Counted from the stretch's first letter, positions 1 through 63,931 are shown. The stretch: 64,000 nucleotides of DNA from Apteryx mantelli (GCF_036417845.1 NC_089985.1:29966583-30030582), one strand, 5' to 3'. Numbers and translations are program-made. Notes: generated by a model from the letters alone, not told the origin.

Positions 1-247
1 TAGGAATCGGGGCCTGGCACCCCACCCTGTCTTTCTCCCAGGCCTCTTGGCCATGCTAGCAGACCTGTTTGCTGTGTTACAGAATCAGCAACAAGTGGGT
101 GTAAATGGTGCCTGAAGGATGTACTGTTCTTCAGGTCAGTAAGTGTTAGGCAGTTTTTGTAAAGCCCCTTGGGAGAGCCATTGCTGTAGGATGATGAGTC
201 GGGGAGATGCTCCCTCATGAACCTCACTGTCTGTTATTGGTTTGCAG
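1..247 (+). other. SZT2: SZT2 intron, 3' part
   Basis: The window opens inside an intron. The acceptor is at 246-247 after a short T-rich stretch. No peptide resembling the preceding SZT2 exon (region ending PEYYCG in human, from memory) is present, so upstream exons are outside. Confidence 0.8.
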
Positions 248-53632
<53,385 letters not shown>

Positions 53633-55027
53633 CACTGGAGCCCACATCCTGCAGTGACACATGTACTGGACCTCTCTGCACATCTGTGCCAATGGTGATG
53701 ACGGGGAAGAACAGGCCTCTTGGTACCTGTGCTCCAGCACTGCAGGCAGCACCGCTAGCAGCACACATGGGTACCAAACCGAGGAGCCTGGGAATGCGCG
53801 AGGGCAGCCTGGCTCCTCCTCTTGTGCTCCAGCCCCTGCCGCACTTTCACTGGCTGGCTGGTGTGGCCCTCAGCACGCTTTTCAGTACTGAATGAACTTG
53901 AATTGAATTGCAAGGACCGGAGCTTGGCTGCTGCAGCCTGGCAGAGTGGCTCTCAGGGACATGGCTTTGGCATCTGCAGGTGAGTTCTGCCTGCCAGGAA
54001 AGTGTGGAGGAGCATGCTGCACCTTCTGGCATGGGGCAGCAGCGTACCTCGCTTTAGGCGAAGAGGCTCCTGCACTTTAGGGCTCTTGGCAGTGAGGCTG
54101 CCCACTTCTGGCCCTTTGCTTTTATCAGGAGAGCACTGAATGAGACAGGAAGGGTGAACTGGACCAGGGGAAAGGGTTTTTTTGGAGATGTACACTAAAG
54201 CCATTGCTATATCTGTGAAGTAAACTGAACCAGATTCCCCACTTGTGTGCTGCTGGCTAGCCTTTCATAGGAGCTGCAGAGGCAACCCTGACCCTACAGG
54301 CTGCCTCTCCCGAAAGTGAGGATGGAGGGGGCTGGCTGGATTTGCACTGGAGTCTCATACTTGCTCTAGAGCAACAGTAATACAGTCCCTCTGTCAGCAC
54401 GGTGTGTCCCTGTGAAGGCAGCTCCAAGCCTGGTACCTTGGTGTGGAGGCATGGCCTCTGTGCTCAGCCCCAGGTTGAACCAGGCCTTTCTCTCAGGGAG
54501 CCTGCAAGGCAGCTGGTCGCTTCACTTTCCCCACCTGCCTGCAGGGTTTGGCATTCTGACATGAGTGTCTTGGCCACACGACAGCAGCCTCAAGAACTCC
54601 AGGGCGTGGAAGAGGCAGGATGTCAAAGCCCACAGCACCAGTCCCTCTTCCCCTGACTCCAGCTGGAGCTGGACTGGAAGAACCCACTCCCTTCCCAAGC
54701 CCAGCAGTGCCTGGTGTGCCACTGAGGGTGCCACTGAGGAGGTGAAGGTGCTCCTGTGTAGCTCTAGTCATCCTGTCAGCTCCAGTGCTGCCCCAGCCAC
54801 CCCCAAATATGACTTGCGGCAGACAGTACTTGAGCAGATGAGGGCCCAACTTTCTGTGCTGGCCTAGCAGGGCCTGCTGCAGGCCTGCAGAACAGCCTTG
54901 GTCTCAGCAAACAGCAAAGAGTGTTAAGAAGGTGACTAGGACATAGAAGCTCTTAACCTTGCTCTAGAAATCACCCCAGTCAAACAGGGAGCAGACTTGC
55001 TTTTTTGTTTGGGCCACTGATTTGAAT
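53633..55027 (+). other. SZT2 3' UTR and region between convergent genes
   Basis: No AATAAA or ATTAAA was found on the + strand up to 55052. The best candidate poly(A) hexamer is AATGAA at 53891-53896 (a known minor variant), 259 bases after the stop; AGTAAA near 54216 is another option. The rest carries short chance ORFs only. Confidence 0.55.
53891..53896 (+). terminator. possible SZT2 poly(A) signal variant AATGAA
   Basis: Non-canonical hexamer in the context ctgaatgaacttg. Placed only because no canonical hexamer follows the SZT2 stop codon before HYI. Confidence 0.3.
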
Positions 55028-55033
55028 TTTATT
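55028..55033 (-). terminator. HYI: HYI poly(A) signal AATAAA
   Basis: TTTATT on the + strand, 20 bases past the HYI stop codon. A second AATAAA at 55052-55057 overlaps the stop codon itself. The two signals imply a very short 3' UTR. Confidence 0.7.
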
Positions 55034-55052
55034 CCAGTGATTTCATTCTGTT

Positions 55053-55141
55053 TTATTCTGTTGCCTTTCCGGTCTCTTCATGCTGCAGGCCTCGGCTCTC
55101 CCAGTACGAGCGCAGCCAGCCCAGACCATCCACTGTGTCTC
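55053..55141 (-). CDS. HYI: HYI exon 8 (last, with stop)
   Basis: Residues 253-281: GDTVDGLGWLRSYWESRGLQ then HEETGKATE and TAA at 55055-55053. Counterpart of human DTVEGLSWLRSYWDRRGH (from memory). Confidence 0.97.
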
Positions 55142-58100
55142 CTACAGTGAGAAACAGGGTTTTCTGCTGGCCCCCCCCCAGGCAAGCTGGCGCTGATTTT
55201 CCTGCAGGCAGGGTACTCATCCCTAGGTGCCCCCCCCCAGCCCACTGCCTGCATAGCCCCCTAAGACATGCCTGCTTTTTTCATGGTCTCCAGCAAGCTG
55301 GTCCGTGCTGGGATCTACTAGTGGTGCTCAGACTGCAGGCCCACTCACCTTTTGGAGCGTACTCGCACCCCACGTAGCCAGTGTAGCCAAGGGACTCCAG
55401 GAGCTGGAAGAGGTAGGGGAAATTCACCTCCCCAGGGCTGTCGGGCTCGTGCCGCCCTGGCACCTGTGCAATCTGGATGTGACCTAGGGAGAGAATGAGA
55501 GGCTCTTTGCTCAAGGCAACTGTGCCTGCAGCCTTCTATAGGCATGGGACAAGGTGACCTGAGAGCAGCCCCTCATCCCCAGCCAGCCACCACAGTGTGG
55601 GGAAGGAGGGCCCCATCTCAAAGCCACTCCTGCCCCATGTACGTGTAGGAGCCCCTTCAGGTGCAGTGCCCTACCTATGAGGGGGAAGTATGTCTCCAGG
55701 TTGCGTGACAAATTCCCATCCATGATCTGGCAGTGAAAGATGTCCTGTGTGAGAGAGGAGACAGTGTAGGCTGTTCAGCAGCAAGTGGCTGGGGATGGAG
55801 TCCCTGTCCCTCCCTGTGCCCCCAGGAAGGGCTACAAAGCCCACAGCCACCAGGGCTCCCTTGTGGTGCCAGGCCCTGCATGCAACATGCTGGGCATGCT
55901 GGAGCAGGGCTGCAAGGCCCTGAAGCGTCTGAGCCTTTCCTGTGGCCCTCACACCACTGTGCTGGGCATCTCCTTCTGCCTGCTGTATTTGGCTAATACT
56001 CAGCTTCACCATGGAGCGGGGTTTGGCTTTACAGATGGGAAGCGAGGTTCCCTGGTGGAAGGTGGACCCTTGAGATGCTCGATACTGACTCACCAGCTGC
56101 AGCTTCAGGTTGGGCCGTCCCACCTTCTCCAAGATGGCAGCAGCTAAGGGTGCAAGAGATGAGCGCCAGTCATTCCCAGGCTGGGAGCTTCAGGGTGAAG
56201 CCCTGAGACCCCCATTCATCAGCTGTGGTCCCACAGCAGGTCCCTGCAGGTAGGCAACCTCCTGGCTTTGCACTCGAGCAGCAGCAAGGGATCTGCCTTC
56301 AGTCAGAATGTTTAGGGGCTCTTTCTCCTCCCTTGAAGGAGACTTTGGGGAGATGTCTGCCTTACCTTGGTGCGGGGTGTTCAGAAAGTAGCGGGGGTCA
56401 GTGATGCGACTGTTAATAGGCTCTATCAGTCCAATCATGTCTTCCTGTAACACAGTGATGTCACCCAATGGAGCATCTTGTCACCTCTGCAGCAGGCAGC
56501 TGCTGGCATGCGCTGCAGCTGAGAGTGCTCCTTCCCTGTTCCAGGCTGGTGGTGGACTCGCCACCCTCAGTCCGCTAAGAGTTGCACCCATGGAGCAGGA
56601 CCTGTTTCCTAGTTACCTGGGCCAGGATGTCAGCAGCATATCGGAGATTCTCAATGAACGTGGTTTCCATCTCACCTGCCACTGCTGCCCGGTCTGCACC
56701 CACAGGAACCCGCCCAGCCATCAGATGGATCCTGCAGAGAGATCAGCCGTGGGCAGTAGCTCCAGTCTCCAAACTGAGTGGTCACGCACTAATGCACCTT
56801 CCTCTGCAGTTAGAAAATGCAGCGAGGGTAAGGAAGCAGACACAGAACGTGTCAAAAGTAGTTCCCTTCCACGCAGGAGGCAAAACAGGCTCCAGCGAGC
56901 TGCAGGGATACAAGCCTGTACAATCCCACTTCAGTATGCAGAGGAACATCTTTGAACCTATTAAACGACAAATGATAGGCCTTGGTTCTTCCCTCTTTTG
57001 TCTGCTGCCTCCTCCTCCCTCATGCCAAGGCCAACCCCAGAGATTCAGAGGGTGAATACCCCCATAGCGGGTCTCACTACTGGAGCTGCCCTGAAGCCAT
57101 CATGATGGACGGCAGGTGCGCTGTCTCTGCTCGCAGCAGATCGGATGCCTTGTCTTGCTGTTTGCTACGGCCAAAGGTTTAGAACAGGAAGGGGAAAAGG
57201 TGGCCAGCTGCTGGGCTATGACAGGCTGCATTCAAAGCTCAACTGCAGGGCAGGAACAAGGATCTTGATTTGGTGAAGGGGTACTGTGAAACCAAAACAG
57301 ACTATCATCTCCCTGTTAACAGAGCGTAATGACCTGGGCAACTGCAGCCCTCAGTCTGATGTATCCTGTAGGCAGGGCCTTAGATTACATTTTGAGGGAA
57401 AGAATGATGCAAAGAGGTAAATGGAATAGAAATGGAACATTGTTTTTCTGAAGTGGATTGTGCCAGACTAACTACATCTCTTGCAATGCATCTACTGCAC
57501 TTTGATCAGTGGGGACTTCAGTAAAGCAACTGTTGTGGTGTCAGTGGAAATTACTTGTTGAAATGGTGTGTGTGGGGGGGGGGACTACTGTGCAGAGATG
57601 AGGACAAGAGCCTCCAGGAGGCATTACAGGATAAGATGAGTGGATAGACCCTTATGAAGGGTCAGCTTTGGGACTGCTCTGAGTGAAAACATTAACTGTC
57701 TTAGGACTGCATGCAGGAGTGTGCAAACAGAACTGGCTCCTGCTCCCAGCAAGGGAGGCACTGCTGGCACAGCGGAAAAGGGCTCATCGTCACAGGAAGG
57801 TCTCTGCGCCCCAGGGGGTGGCAAGGTGCAGCAGTACAAAGGCCAAGTCCTGTACAGAGAAACAGCTGAGGCTGGCAGCTGAAGCAGGAGCAAGTGACAC
57901 AGAGAAGTGCTTTGATGCAGTTATCCTGAATCACCTGAGGCGCAAGAGGGGCCTACTGCCTCCCCTGCAACTCTAAGATTAATTGCTTTAGGGTATGAGA
58001 GGAGCAGAGGTACCTACAAGCACCAGGGGGAGGGTTTGCCTTACAAAAAGAGGTTGGCCTGTTCAACACAGCACTCAACAGGGGCCTCAACTGCTGTTCA

Positions 58101-59248
58101 AATGTATACTAGGGTAAAAGTATGGCTGTGTAAGCTGCAGGACAAAGCTGGCCAGGAAACCAGGGCAAAAGATGGAGTCAAAAAAAGGGCAGCTTGTGGG
58201 CAGAGGTGCTGGAACAGTGTTCTGCTGCAAGCAGGGGTGGTAAAATAACCACCATGTTGGTAGGAGAGTGACTGATGGAGGGGGGAGACAGGTCCAGCAC
58301 GGGGACTGTGCGAAGGCCAAGCGCGGGATCGATGCCAATGGGGATGGTCCCTGTTGGGGGTGACTGTCTCCATGGGGTACAGCGTGACCAGCACTGCCTG
58401 CGGGCGCAGGGCCAGCACCACCTTGACTAGGCTGTGGTGGCCTGGGCACAGGCAGGTGGGGACGAGGAGGGGATGGCACATTGCTCCCCCGCCGCCCCAC
58501 ACACCTACCTGGGGCAGTCCACGGCCTTGGCGTACTGCACGGCCATGGCCAGGCCCTCGCGGAAGGCAGGCTGACGCCCCGGCACAGCCCCCAGCCCCAT
58601 CTCGCCCTTGTCCGGGTCTCCTGCAGGGGGGATGGGGACCGGGGAGATTAGTGGGACTCACCCCTGCCTGGGGACACCCCGCCTCGCCTCCGTGTGGGGA
58701 TGGCACCCCACATCCCCCGCCACCATCCCTCACTGCCCGGGGACACCACGGCCCCCAACGGCCGCGCCTCCCCCCCCCACCCCGGACAGGGTCAGGCCCC
58801 AACGGCCGCGCCCCCCCCCCACCCCGGACAGGGTCAGGCCCCAACGGCCGCGCCTCCCCTCCCCCCCCCCCCCGGACAGGGTCAGGCCCCAACGGCCGCG
58901 CCTCCCCCCCCCACCCCCGACAGGGTCAGGCCCCAACGGCCGCGCCTCCCCCCCCCGGACAGGGTCAGGCCCCAACGGCCGCGCCTCCCCCCCCAGGGCG
59001 GGGTCAGCACCCACCAGCCCGGCTGCCCCCGCGCGCCCCCCCGCGGCGGTACCGGGCGGCGTGTTGAGCAGCACGAGCCGCAGCCCCGCCCGCGCCGCCG
59101 CCGCGCGCAGCGCCGCCGCCTCGCAGCCCGCGGGCCAGGCCGCCTCCGCCGCGCGGAACCCGGCGCGCGCCGCCGCCTCCAGCCGCGCCGGCAGCGCCGC
59201 GCGCTCCGGGAACAGCCACGACACGTTGGCCGAGAAGCGCAGCGCCAT
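55053..59248 (-). CDS. HYI: HYI, putative hydroxypyruvate isomerase (8 exons, complete)
   Basis: Complete coding sequence of 281 residues (human 277, from memory). It belongs to the xylose isomerase-like TIM-barrel family, whose bacterial member Hyi interconverts hydroxypyruvate and tartronate semialdehyde; the vertebrate enzyme's substrate is not firmly established. Signature peptides in order: MALRFSANVSWLFPE, KGEMGLGAVPGRQPAFREGL, RIHLMAGRVP, LIEPINSRITDPRYFLNTP, DIFHCQIMDGNL, QVPGRHEPDSPGE, YVGCEYAPKG. By family analogy the metal and catalytic residues are Glu149, Asp185, His188, Gln211 and Glu248, all present. No signal peptide or membrane segment; probably cytosolic. All phases agree. 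It faces SZT2 tail-to-tail and starts inside a CpG island, as expected for a housekeeping gene. Confidence 0.97.
55349..55483 (-). CDS. HYI: HYI exon 7
   Basis: Residues 208-252: GHIQIAQVPGRHEPDSPGEV, NFPYLFQLLESLGYTGYV and GCEYAPK. Carries Gln211 and Glu248. Confidence 0.98.
55675..55744 (-). CDS. HYI: HYI exon 6
   Basis: Residues 185-207: DIFHCQIMDGNLSRNLETYF PLI. Carries the D-x-x-H pair Asp185/His188; Cys189 stands where human has Trp (from memory). Confidence 0.97.
56094..56143 (-). CDS. HYI: HYI exon 5
   Basis: Residues 168-184: AAILEKVGRPNLKLQL. Only 50 bases; phase 1 in, phase 0 out. Confidence 0.97.
56366..56444 (-). CDS. HYI: HYI exon 4
   Basis: Residues 142-167: EDMIGLIEPINSRITDPRYF LNTPHQ. 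Carries catalytic-site Glu149. Confidence 0.98.
56617..56731 (-). CDS. HYI: HYI exon 3
   Basis: Residues 103-141: RIHLMAGRVPVGADRAAVAG, then TTFIENLRYAADILAQ. Confidence 0.97.
56732..58508 (-). other. HYI intron 2, 1.8 kb
   Basis: Holds a LINE remnant (57225-57560). The remaining sequence, including 57660-58250, shows no exon or RNA gene. Confidence 0.65.
57225..57560 (+). mobile_element. CR1-like LINE ORF2 remnant, sense on + strand
   Basis: At 57508-57541 the + strand reads GDFSKATVVVS, a worn copy of the LINE LDFSKAFDTVSH reverse-transcriptase motif. Upstream, gtgccagactaactacatct matches the usual preceding segment. It lies in an intron of HYI, antisense to it. Confidence 0.55.
58509..58620 (-). 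CDS. HYI: HYI exon 2
   Basis: Residues 66-103: GDPDKGEMGLGAVPGRQPAF, then REGLAMAVQYAKAVDCPR. Donor CAG/GTAGGT; acceptor ctgcag. Confidence 0.97.
58756..58992. repeat. GC-rich minisatellite in HYI intron 1, about 6 copies of 39-48 bases
   Basis: The core caacggccgcgcc recurs at 58756, 58800, 58842, 58890, 58934 and 58973, each followed by a C-run and gacagggtcaggcc. Period varies (44, 42, 48, 44, 39) because the poly-C tract varies. On the HYI sense strand the tracts are G-runs. Confidence 0.95.
59053..59248 (-). CDS. HYI: HYI exon 1 (start codon)
   Basis: Residues 1-65: MALRFSANVSWLFPERAALP, ARLEAAARAGFRAAEAAWPA, and LRLVLLNTPPG. ATG at 59248-59246; human starts MAPLRFSANLSWLFPE (from memory), so this start is secure. 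Extremely GC-rich and Ala-rich. Donor GTACCG. Confidence 0.96.
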
Positions 59249-59267
59249 GGCGGGCCTGGGCCGCGGC

Positions 59268-59325
59268 GGGGCGGGGGCGGCGATATGCAGAGCAGGGGCG
59301 GGGCCGCCGGGAAGGCCCCGCCTCC
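59268..59325 (-). promoter_or_regulatory. HYI: HYI core promoter with GC boxes
   Basis: Just upstream of the ATG are GGGGCGGGGGCGG at 59268-59280, GGGGCGGGGCC at 59295-59305 and the reverse-strand box GGCCCCGCCTC at 59314-59324. No TATA box. This fits an Sp1-type housekeeping promoter. Confidence 0.6.
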
Positions 59326-60033
59326 AGGGCCGCGGCGCCACCCCGTGGCGGCAGGGCCGCCCGACGCCGCCCGGGTCGCCGTCTTCTTCAAGGGGGCGGG
59401 CGGCGAGGCTGGCGCGCTCCCTGGCGGGGGTGTTTCCGCCGGGTGTTGGCCTGGCGCGCAGAGCGCCGTGGTCGTTGCTCTCCCGGGAGCCTGTCTGCAG
59501 CGGCGTCTCGTTGCGCGAGAAGCGCGCTCGCCTTTGTCCCGCGCCCTGCGTGTTTTACCGTAAAACGTTCGCCCCGGCTCTGCCGAGCCGCGGCTCCGGG
59601 GGCAGGAGCCCGGCCCCAGCCCTCCGCGGGGCCCGGGACCGGCCCCGGCTCCCCGGTCCCCCGGCTCGTGCGCCCTGCGCCGCTTCGGGCGCCCCGCGGC
59701 TCAGGGCCCCGCCGCGGAGACGCGGCACCGCAGAGAGGCGCCCTGCGGTTACCGCCGGCTCTCGCCTCCTTCGGCTCCTCGCCGGGGCGCTTCTCCCCCA
59801 AAGCAGCGCGAGGGACGCAGCCCCGGCTGTGCCCAGCTCCTCGGCAGCCGAGGCGGGGCCCGGCCCGCTGCGAGCACCGCGGTTTGCGGCGGCTCGGGGA
59901 GCCCTGCTGCGCCACCAGCCGTGGCCCGGCCCGGCCAGGGCGAGCGGTTTTCGGAGGGAGGTCAGGGCAGTGCAAGCAAAGGGGAAAGCAGCAGCAAGGC
60001 TATCCATTAAAGAGTCTCTACTCAATTAAGGCT

Positions 60034-60047
60034 ATTGATTAATCAAT
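60034..60047. promoter_or_regulatory. 14-base perfect palindrome ATTGATTAATCAAT
   Basis: Perfect inverted repeat with a central TTAA, next to CTCAATTAAGG. It resembles dimeric homeodomain sites. Function is inferred only from shape. Confidence 0.35.
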
Positions 60048-60210
60048 TAGAGGAAGCTTGACTCAACTTCTCAGCAATAATCAAGGCTGTCCCCGGTGAT
60101 GGACAGCTGTGCAGCACAAGGGGCACGGGCATGCAGTGCGGGCGGCGGGTGTCCCTGTGGGCGCCCTCCCGCGCAGGCTGGACTGCGAGGCCAGATGCGA
60201 CTGGTGGTGG

Positions 60211-60350
60211 GGCTGCGCGAGGGGCTGAGCTGCGCCGGGGATGGGGACTGCGCCCTTGGGCCCTGCGAGGGGCTGAGCCGTGCTGAGGATGGCACTGGCG
60301 CCCTGGGGCCGTGTGAGGGGCTGAGCTGCACTGGGGATGGTGATGGTGTG
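60211..60350. repeat. 48-base tandem repeat, about 3 copies
   Basis: gaggggctgagc begins at 60219, 60267 and 60315, an exact 48-base spacing, with partly diverged units between. Frames stay open on both strands because 48 is a multiple of three. Confidence 0.9.
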
Positions 60351-61816
60351 AAACGCTGAAGCGGTTAATGGCATCTTTATATCCTTGATAATATATTTCA
60401 TTGATTTTCTCTTGTTATAACTGCAGTTCCTGCATTGCAGTCCAGTGTTTTATCATTTTTCCTTGGCAGGGTACAGCGGGTTTACTCGACACTGGCAGAC
60501 TCGCCTGGGCAACGCAGTGGCTTGGGGCGATGTTACGCTTGCTGGAGACGTGTCACATCATTGTCCCCTCGGGAAGGGGCAGGCCCGTAGCCGGAGGAGC
60601 CGGGCGCAGCGTGGGGGCCTTGGCAGGCCCGAGCAACTCTCCTCCGAGCCTCTTCCACCCTGCCCCATCCCTGCCACAACACGGTTCCAGGCCAGCCTGC
60701 AGGTCCTGGGCTCGGCCTGGCCCTCCGGGCGCCCCAGATCTCTGACGTCCACTGCTGGGAGGGATTCCCGCTGCAAGAAATGGTGTGATCCTGCAGCTCC
60801 CGCAGGTGCGTGCAGCCGCTGCCGCCGTGCCGGGGGAAGGCAGTCTCTGGGAGGCAGCGGCTTAGCGTGGCAGACCGTGACACTGCCCCGTTAGTGCTGC
60901 GTCCTCCCCTCCGTCCTGCCTTGCCATTGCCAGAAGCACAGCAGAGGCCGTGCTCAGCTCGTTGCACATACTGCTAATGTGTCCTTGGCTCTAGCGGGAG
61001 TCTCAGCAGGAGCAGGATGAGGAAGGCAATATGAACCGGCCTGAAGTGGCCTCTTCCAAGAAAAGAAATTGGACAAAGTGGCCAAGGAGCAGGCGCGGGC
61101 AGAGGCTTTGATCCGACTGTTTTGCGTCCACCCCTTGCCCATCACTGTGTGGACTGTCACACGCCAGCAGCTGTGCGGGCCCAGGTGCGGGGCCGGCCGC
61201 CCCAGAGCCCCTCTCCGATGGCAGCTGTGAGAAATGCCGGGGTCGAACCAGGATGCGGCAAGCAGCCGGGACGCCCCTGCGCCTCCCCCAGCCACTGCCT
61301 GGCTTCAGCCCCTCAAGCAGCCGCGGTCTGGGCGTATTCGGTCACCCCGGGGATTTCCCACCCTCGGGCACACCATCCCGACGCCAGGACCTGCCCGGCT
61401 CGGGCGCCAGGGTGCAAAGCGCCGCCCCTGCCTGCCCTGAGCCTGCTCCTGTGCTGCAGCCCCCGCCGGCCCCGGGGCGCCCACGATGGATTTTTTGCTG
61501 CTCGCCATGAATTTTATTAGCCCAAAGAAAATGTAGCTCTTGCGTGTTTTATTACAGAGCCGACACTTCGGCACGGACCCGGCTCTGGCCTCGGCGATGG
61601 GGAGGACGGCGGGTGGCCGCGGTGGCTCCCCGCACCCGTGCCCCCGGTGGGTGCCGGGGGGCTGCCAGCCCGCTGCCGCCGAGCTGGGGCGTGGAGGCAG
61701 CCGGGGCCAGCGGCTGAGCGCAGCCCGCTGCCGGCGGTGGGCATCAATCCCGCGCTGTGCTGCTTGCTGGGCTGCTTCATTACCCCATAAATCCCCCCTT
61801 GCCGCGCTGCCAGGAG

Positions 61817-61822
<6 letters not shown>

Positions 61823-61864
<42 letters not shown>
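61823..61864. repeat. (CT)21 microsatellite
   Basis: Perfect CT run of 42 bases; (GA)21 on the other strand. Confidence 0.98.
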
Positions 61865-61867
<3 letters not shown>

Positions 61868-62614
61868 ACACGTTTTCATTTAAATTGACATTTCTGTATT
61901 TTTAACTACCTCTGCCCTGGCTCCAGGGCAGCTGGGCTGGCGCCCTGGGTGCTGCAGTGCTGTGCCCGGGTGGCCAGACCACCGAGGGCAGCGGTGGCCT
62001 GGGGCACCGTCCCCGGGAGGGGGCAAGAGATCCCCCCACACCTGAGGTGCCTGGCACCCTGGGGGGGGTGACGTCCCCCGGCAGCCTGGTACCTCCTGCT
62101 GCCCCCTGCCCCATGGCTGCGCTGGGCCATCGGGGCTGGGACCCCGGGGTATTGCGGGATTTCCAGCCCGCTTCCACCCCTGGCGGCTGCGACAGCCACT
62201 GTTTCCCTTCCCCGCAGCAGCCTTTGGTCTCGCGTCCCCCCGGTCTCCCCTTCTTCACATTAAAGCACCCCAATGTTTTGCAATATGTGCAAACCTTGTT
62301 TTCTAGGACTTGGAATTTCAGCTTTTGTAGGCAAGCAAATTCCAGCCTTTTCATATGTAGGAAAAGGCTTGAAAAAAAAATATTCTGAGTCTGCCCCAGC
62401 ATCTTGCAAAGGCAGCTGCAAGAGTTGTGGCTGTGTTCAGTCTCGTGGTTTTCAGCACCAAAATCCTGGTTTGGGGCCGGTCGGTGCTGGTGGCGCTGGT
62501 GAACCGTTTGCATTACAGGATAAAGGACATATCCGCATTAATTACTCCAAGCCTGCAGGTGCTGATCGCCTGGTGCTCGTGCTGCCCAAGGGCTGTGTGT
62601 GAGCGAGGTCCCTG

Positions 62615-62666
62615 CGTGCATGTGCGTGTGTGTGTGTGTGCATGTGCGTGTGTGTGTGTGTGTGTC
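62615..62666. repeat. compound TG/CG/CA microsatellite
   Basis: TG-rich run interrupted by CGTG and CATGCG steps, an alternating purine-pyrimidine tract of about 50 bases. Confidence 0.9.
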
Positions 62667-63791
62667 TGCGCAGGGTTTCTCCAAGTTCAACCCAGAAAAG
62701 CCACGACACTGTCCGACCCAACCTCCTGCGCGAAGCTGGCCGTAGGCTTTCATCCGCCTGCCGCTACCAAAACGACCGCCCTGCGAACGATCGAAGACAG
62801 TCTGCCCTGACCCCATCCGGTCTGGGTTTGGAAGTGCCACGAGATGAGAAATCTGGCGCTTGCCCGGGAGCCTGGCGCCTGCGAGCGACGCAGGGGCTGG
62901 CTGCCGGTGTGACCGGTCTGGGTGTTGCTCCAGGCACCGGTTCAGCCTCTTGCCCTAGAATAAAAATCCCTTTAATTTGGGAGGACTGGGGGCTTCACTT
63001 CATTTTTGGCTTGTATTTTTACCCTGTAATACTACTCTGCCTCCTCTTCGACAAACTACGCAAAGCGAGCTGTTAAAATCTCCCTCTAAAGTGTATTTTA
63101 CGATTCCTCGACTCATTTCTGTGGTTCCTTTTTCTGTGCCTATGGCAAAATTTCAGCACTTTTTGGCCCCCTGTGCCCTGCCATGGTGTCGTGGGGGGCC
63201 CCAAGCTGCTGCGATACCCCTCTCCCTGGGACCCAGTGTGTTGGCCCATGGTGCCGGCGCTCCGGTGTTTCCCATGGGATGCAGCTCTGTCCCGGCTCCG
63301 GCTCTGACGCTCGCGCAGTTTGTCTGACTGACGCAGCCCGCGGCGCGATCTGCCCGGCTTTGGGCAAATTCCCCTCTCTCCTCCTTATTTAGTGCTCCAC
63401 CGGTATTTACGGCACCTGCATATTTTTGTGGCTGGGTATTTGCTTTTTTTTTTTTTAATTAGCATCTTTTGTGCTGCGAAGTTGGCTGCTTTGCAGGTCT
63501 GGTGCACCCTTTGCCGCCACCTTTTTCAGCTCTACTTGTTACAAGCGGGAGTTTGTCGGGCAAGAAATAGGTTCATAAAAGAGGAACGGCCTCCCCCGGG
63601 GGCCGCACCGCCCGGCCATGGCTGGCTTCGTCCCTAGGCAGGATTCGAGGAGAAAAAAATGCATTTGCTCGGAAATGGGGATTTCCAATAGCCGAACCAA
63701 GCTGCAAATGGCTGAGAAGAGGGTGCGTTGTGGCTACCTAGTAGTTCACCCCGGTGCTGGTGCCAGGGCCGCCTATGGGGCTGCCAGCCCT

Positions 63792-63817
63792 TCCTCCTCC
63801 TCCTCCTCCTCCTCCTC
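63792..63817. repeat. (TCC)n trinucleotide repeat
   Basis: About nine uninterrupted TCC copies ending before GTCTCC. Confidence 0.95.
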
Positions 63818-63931
63818 GTCTCCTGCCTGCCCTCCGGTCCCCTCTCCCCAGGAGCCGGTGCTGGGCCTCACGTGGGAAATGTGGGGAAACGCGTTGCCCC
63901 TCTGGAAAGTGTCGATTAAGATGTCCGTGGG

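Larger units (their letters stand above)
58500..59950. promoter_or_regulatory. CpG island over HYI exon 1 and promoter
   Basis: Dense CpG from about 58.5 to 59.95 kb, against CpG-poor flanks. It includes exon 1, the minisatellite and about 700 bases upstream of the start codon. Boundaries are by eye. Confidence 0.85.

Noticed and set aside
54565..54867. 100-codon ORF after the SZT2 stop, ending KYDLRQTVLEQMRAQLSVLA
   Set aside because: The C-terminal part looks protein-like, but the rest is Ser-rich and unlike anything I know. It has no conserved neighbour exon or clear promoter, so it is most likely chance in the SZT2 3' flank.
58608..60029. Longest open frame in the window (473 codons, + strand)
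   Set aside because: It runs antisense through HYI exon 1 and the minisatellite, in a CpG island where stops are rare. The protein is Pro/Ala/Arg low complexity with no domain.
61305..61871. 188-codon - strand ORF starting with an RE repeat
   Set aside because: The repeat is the (CT)21 microsatellite read as GA; the remainder is GC-rich low-complexity sequence.
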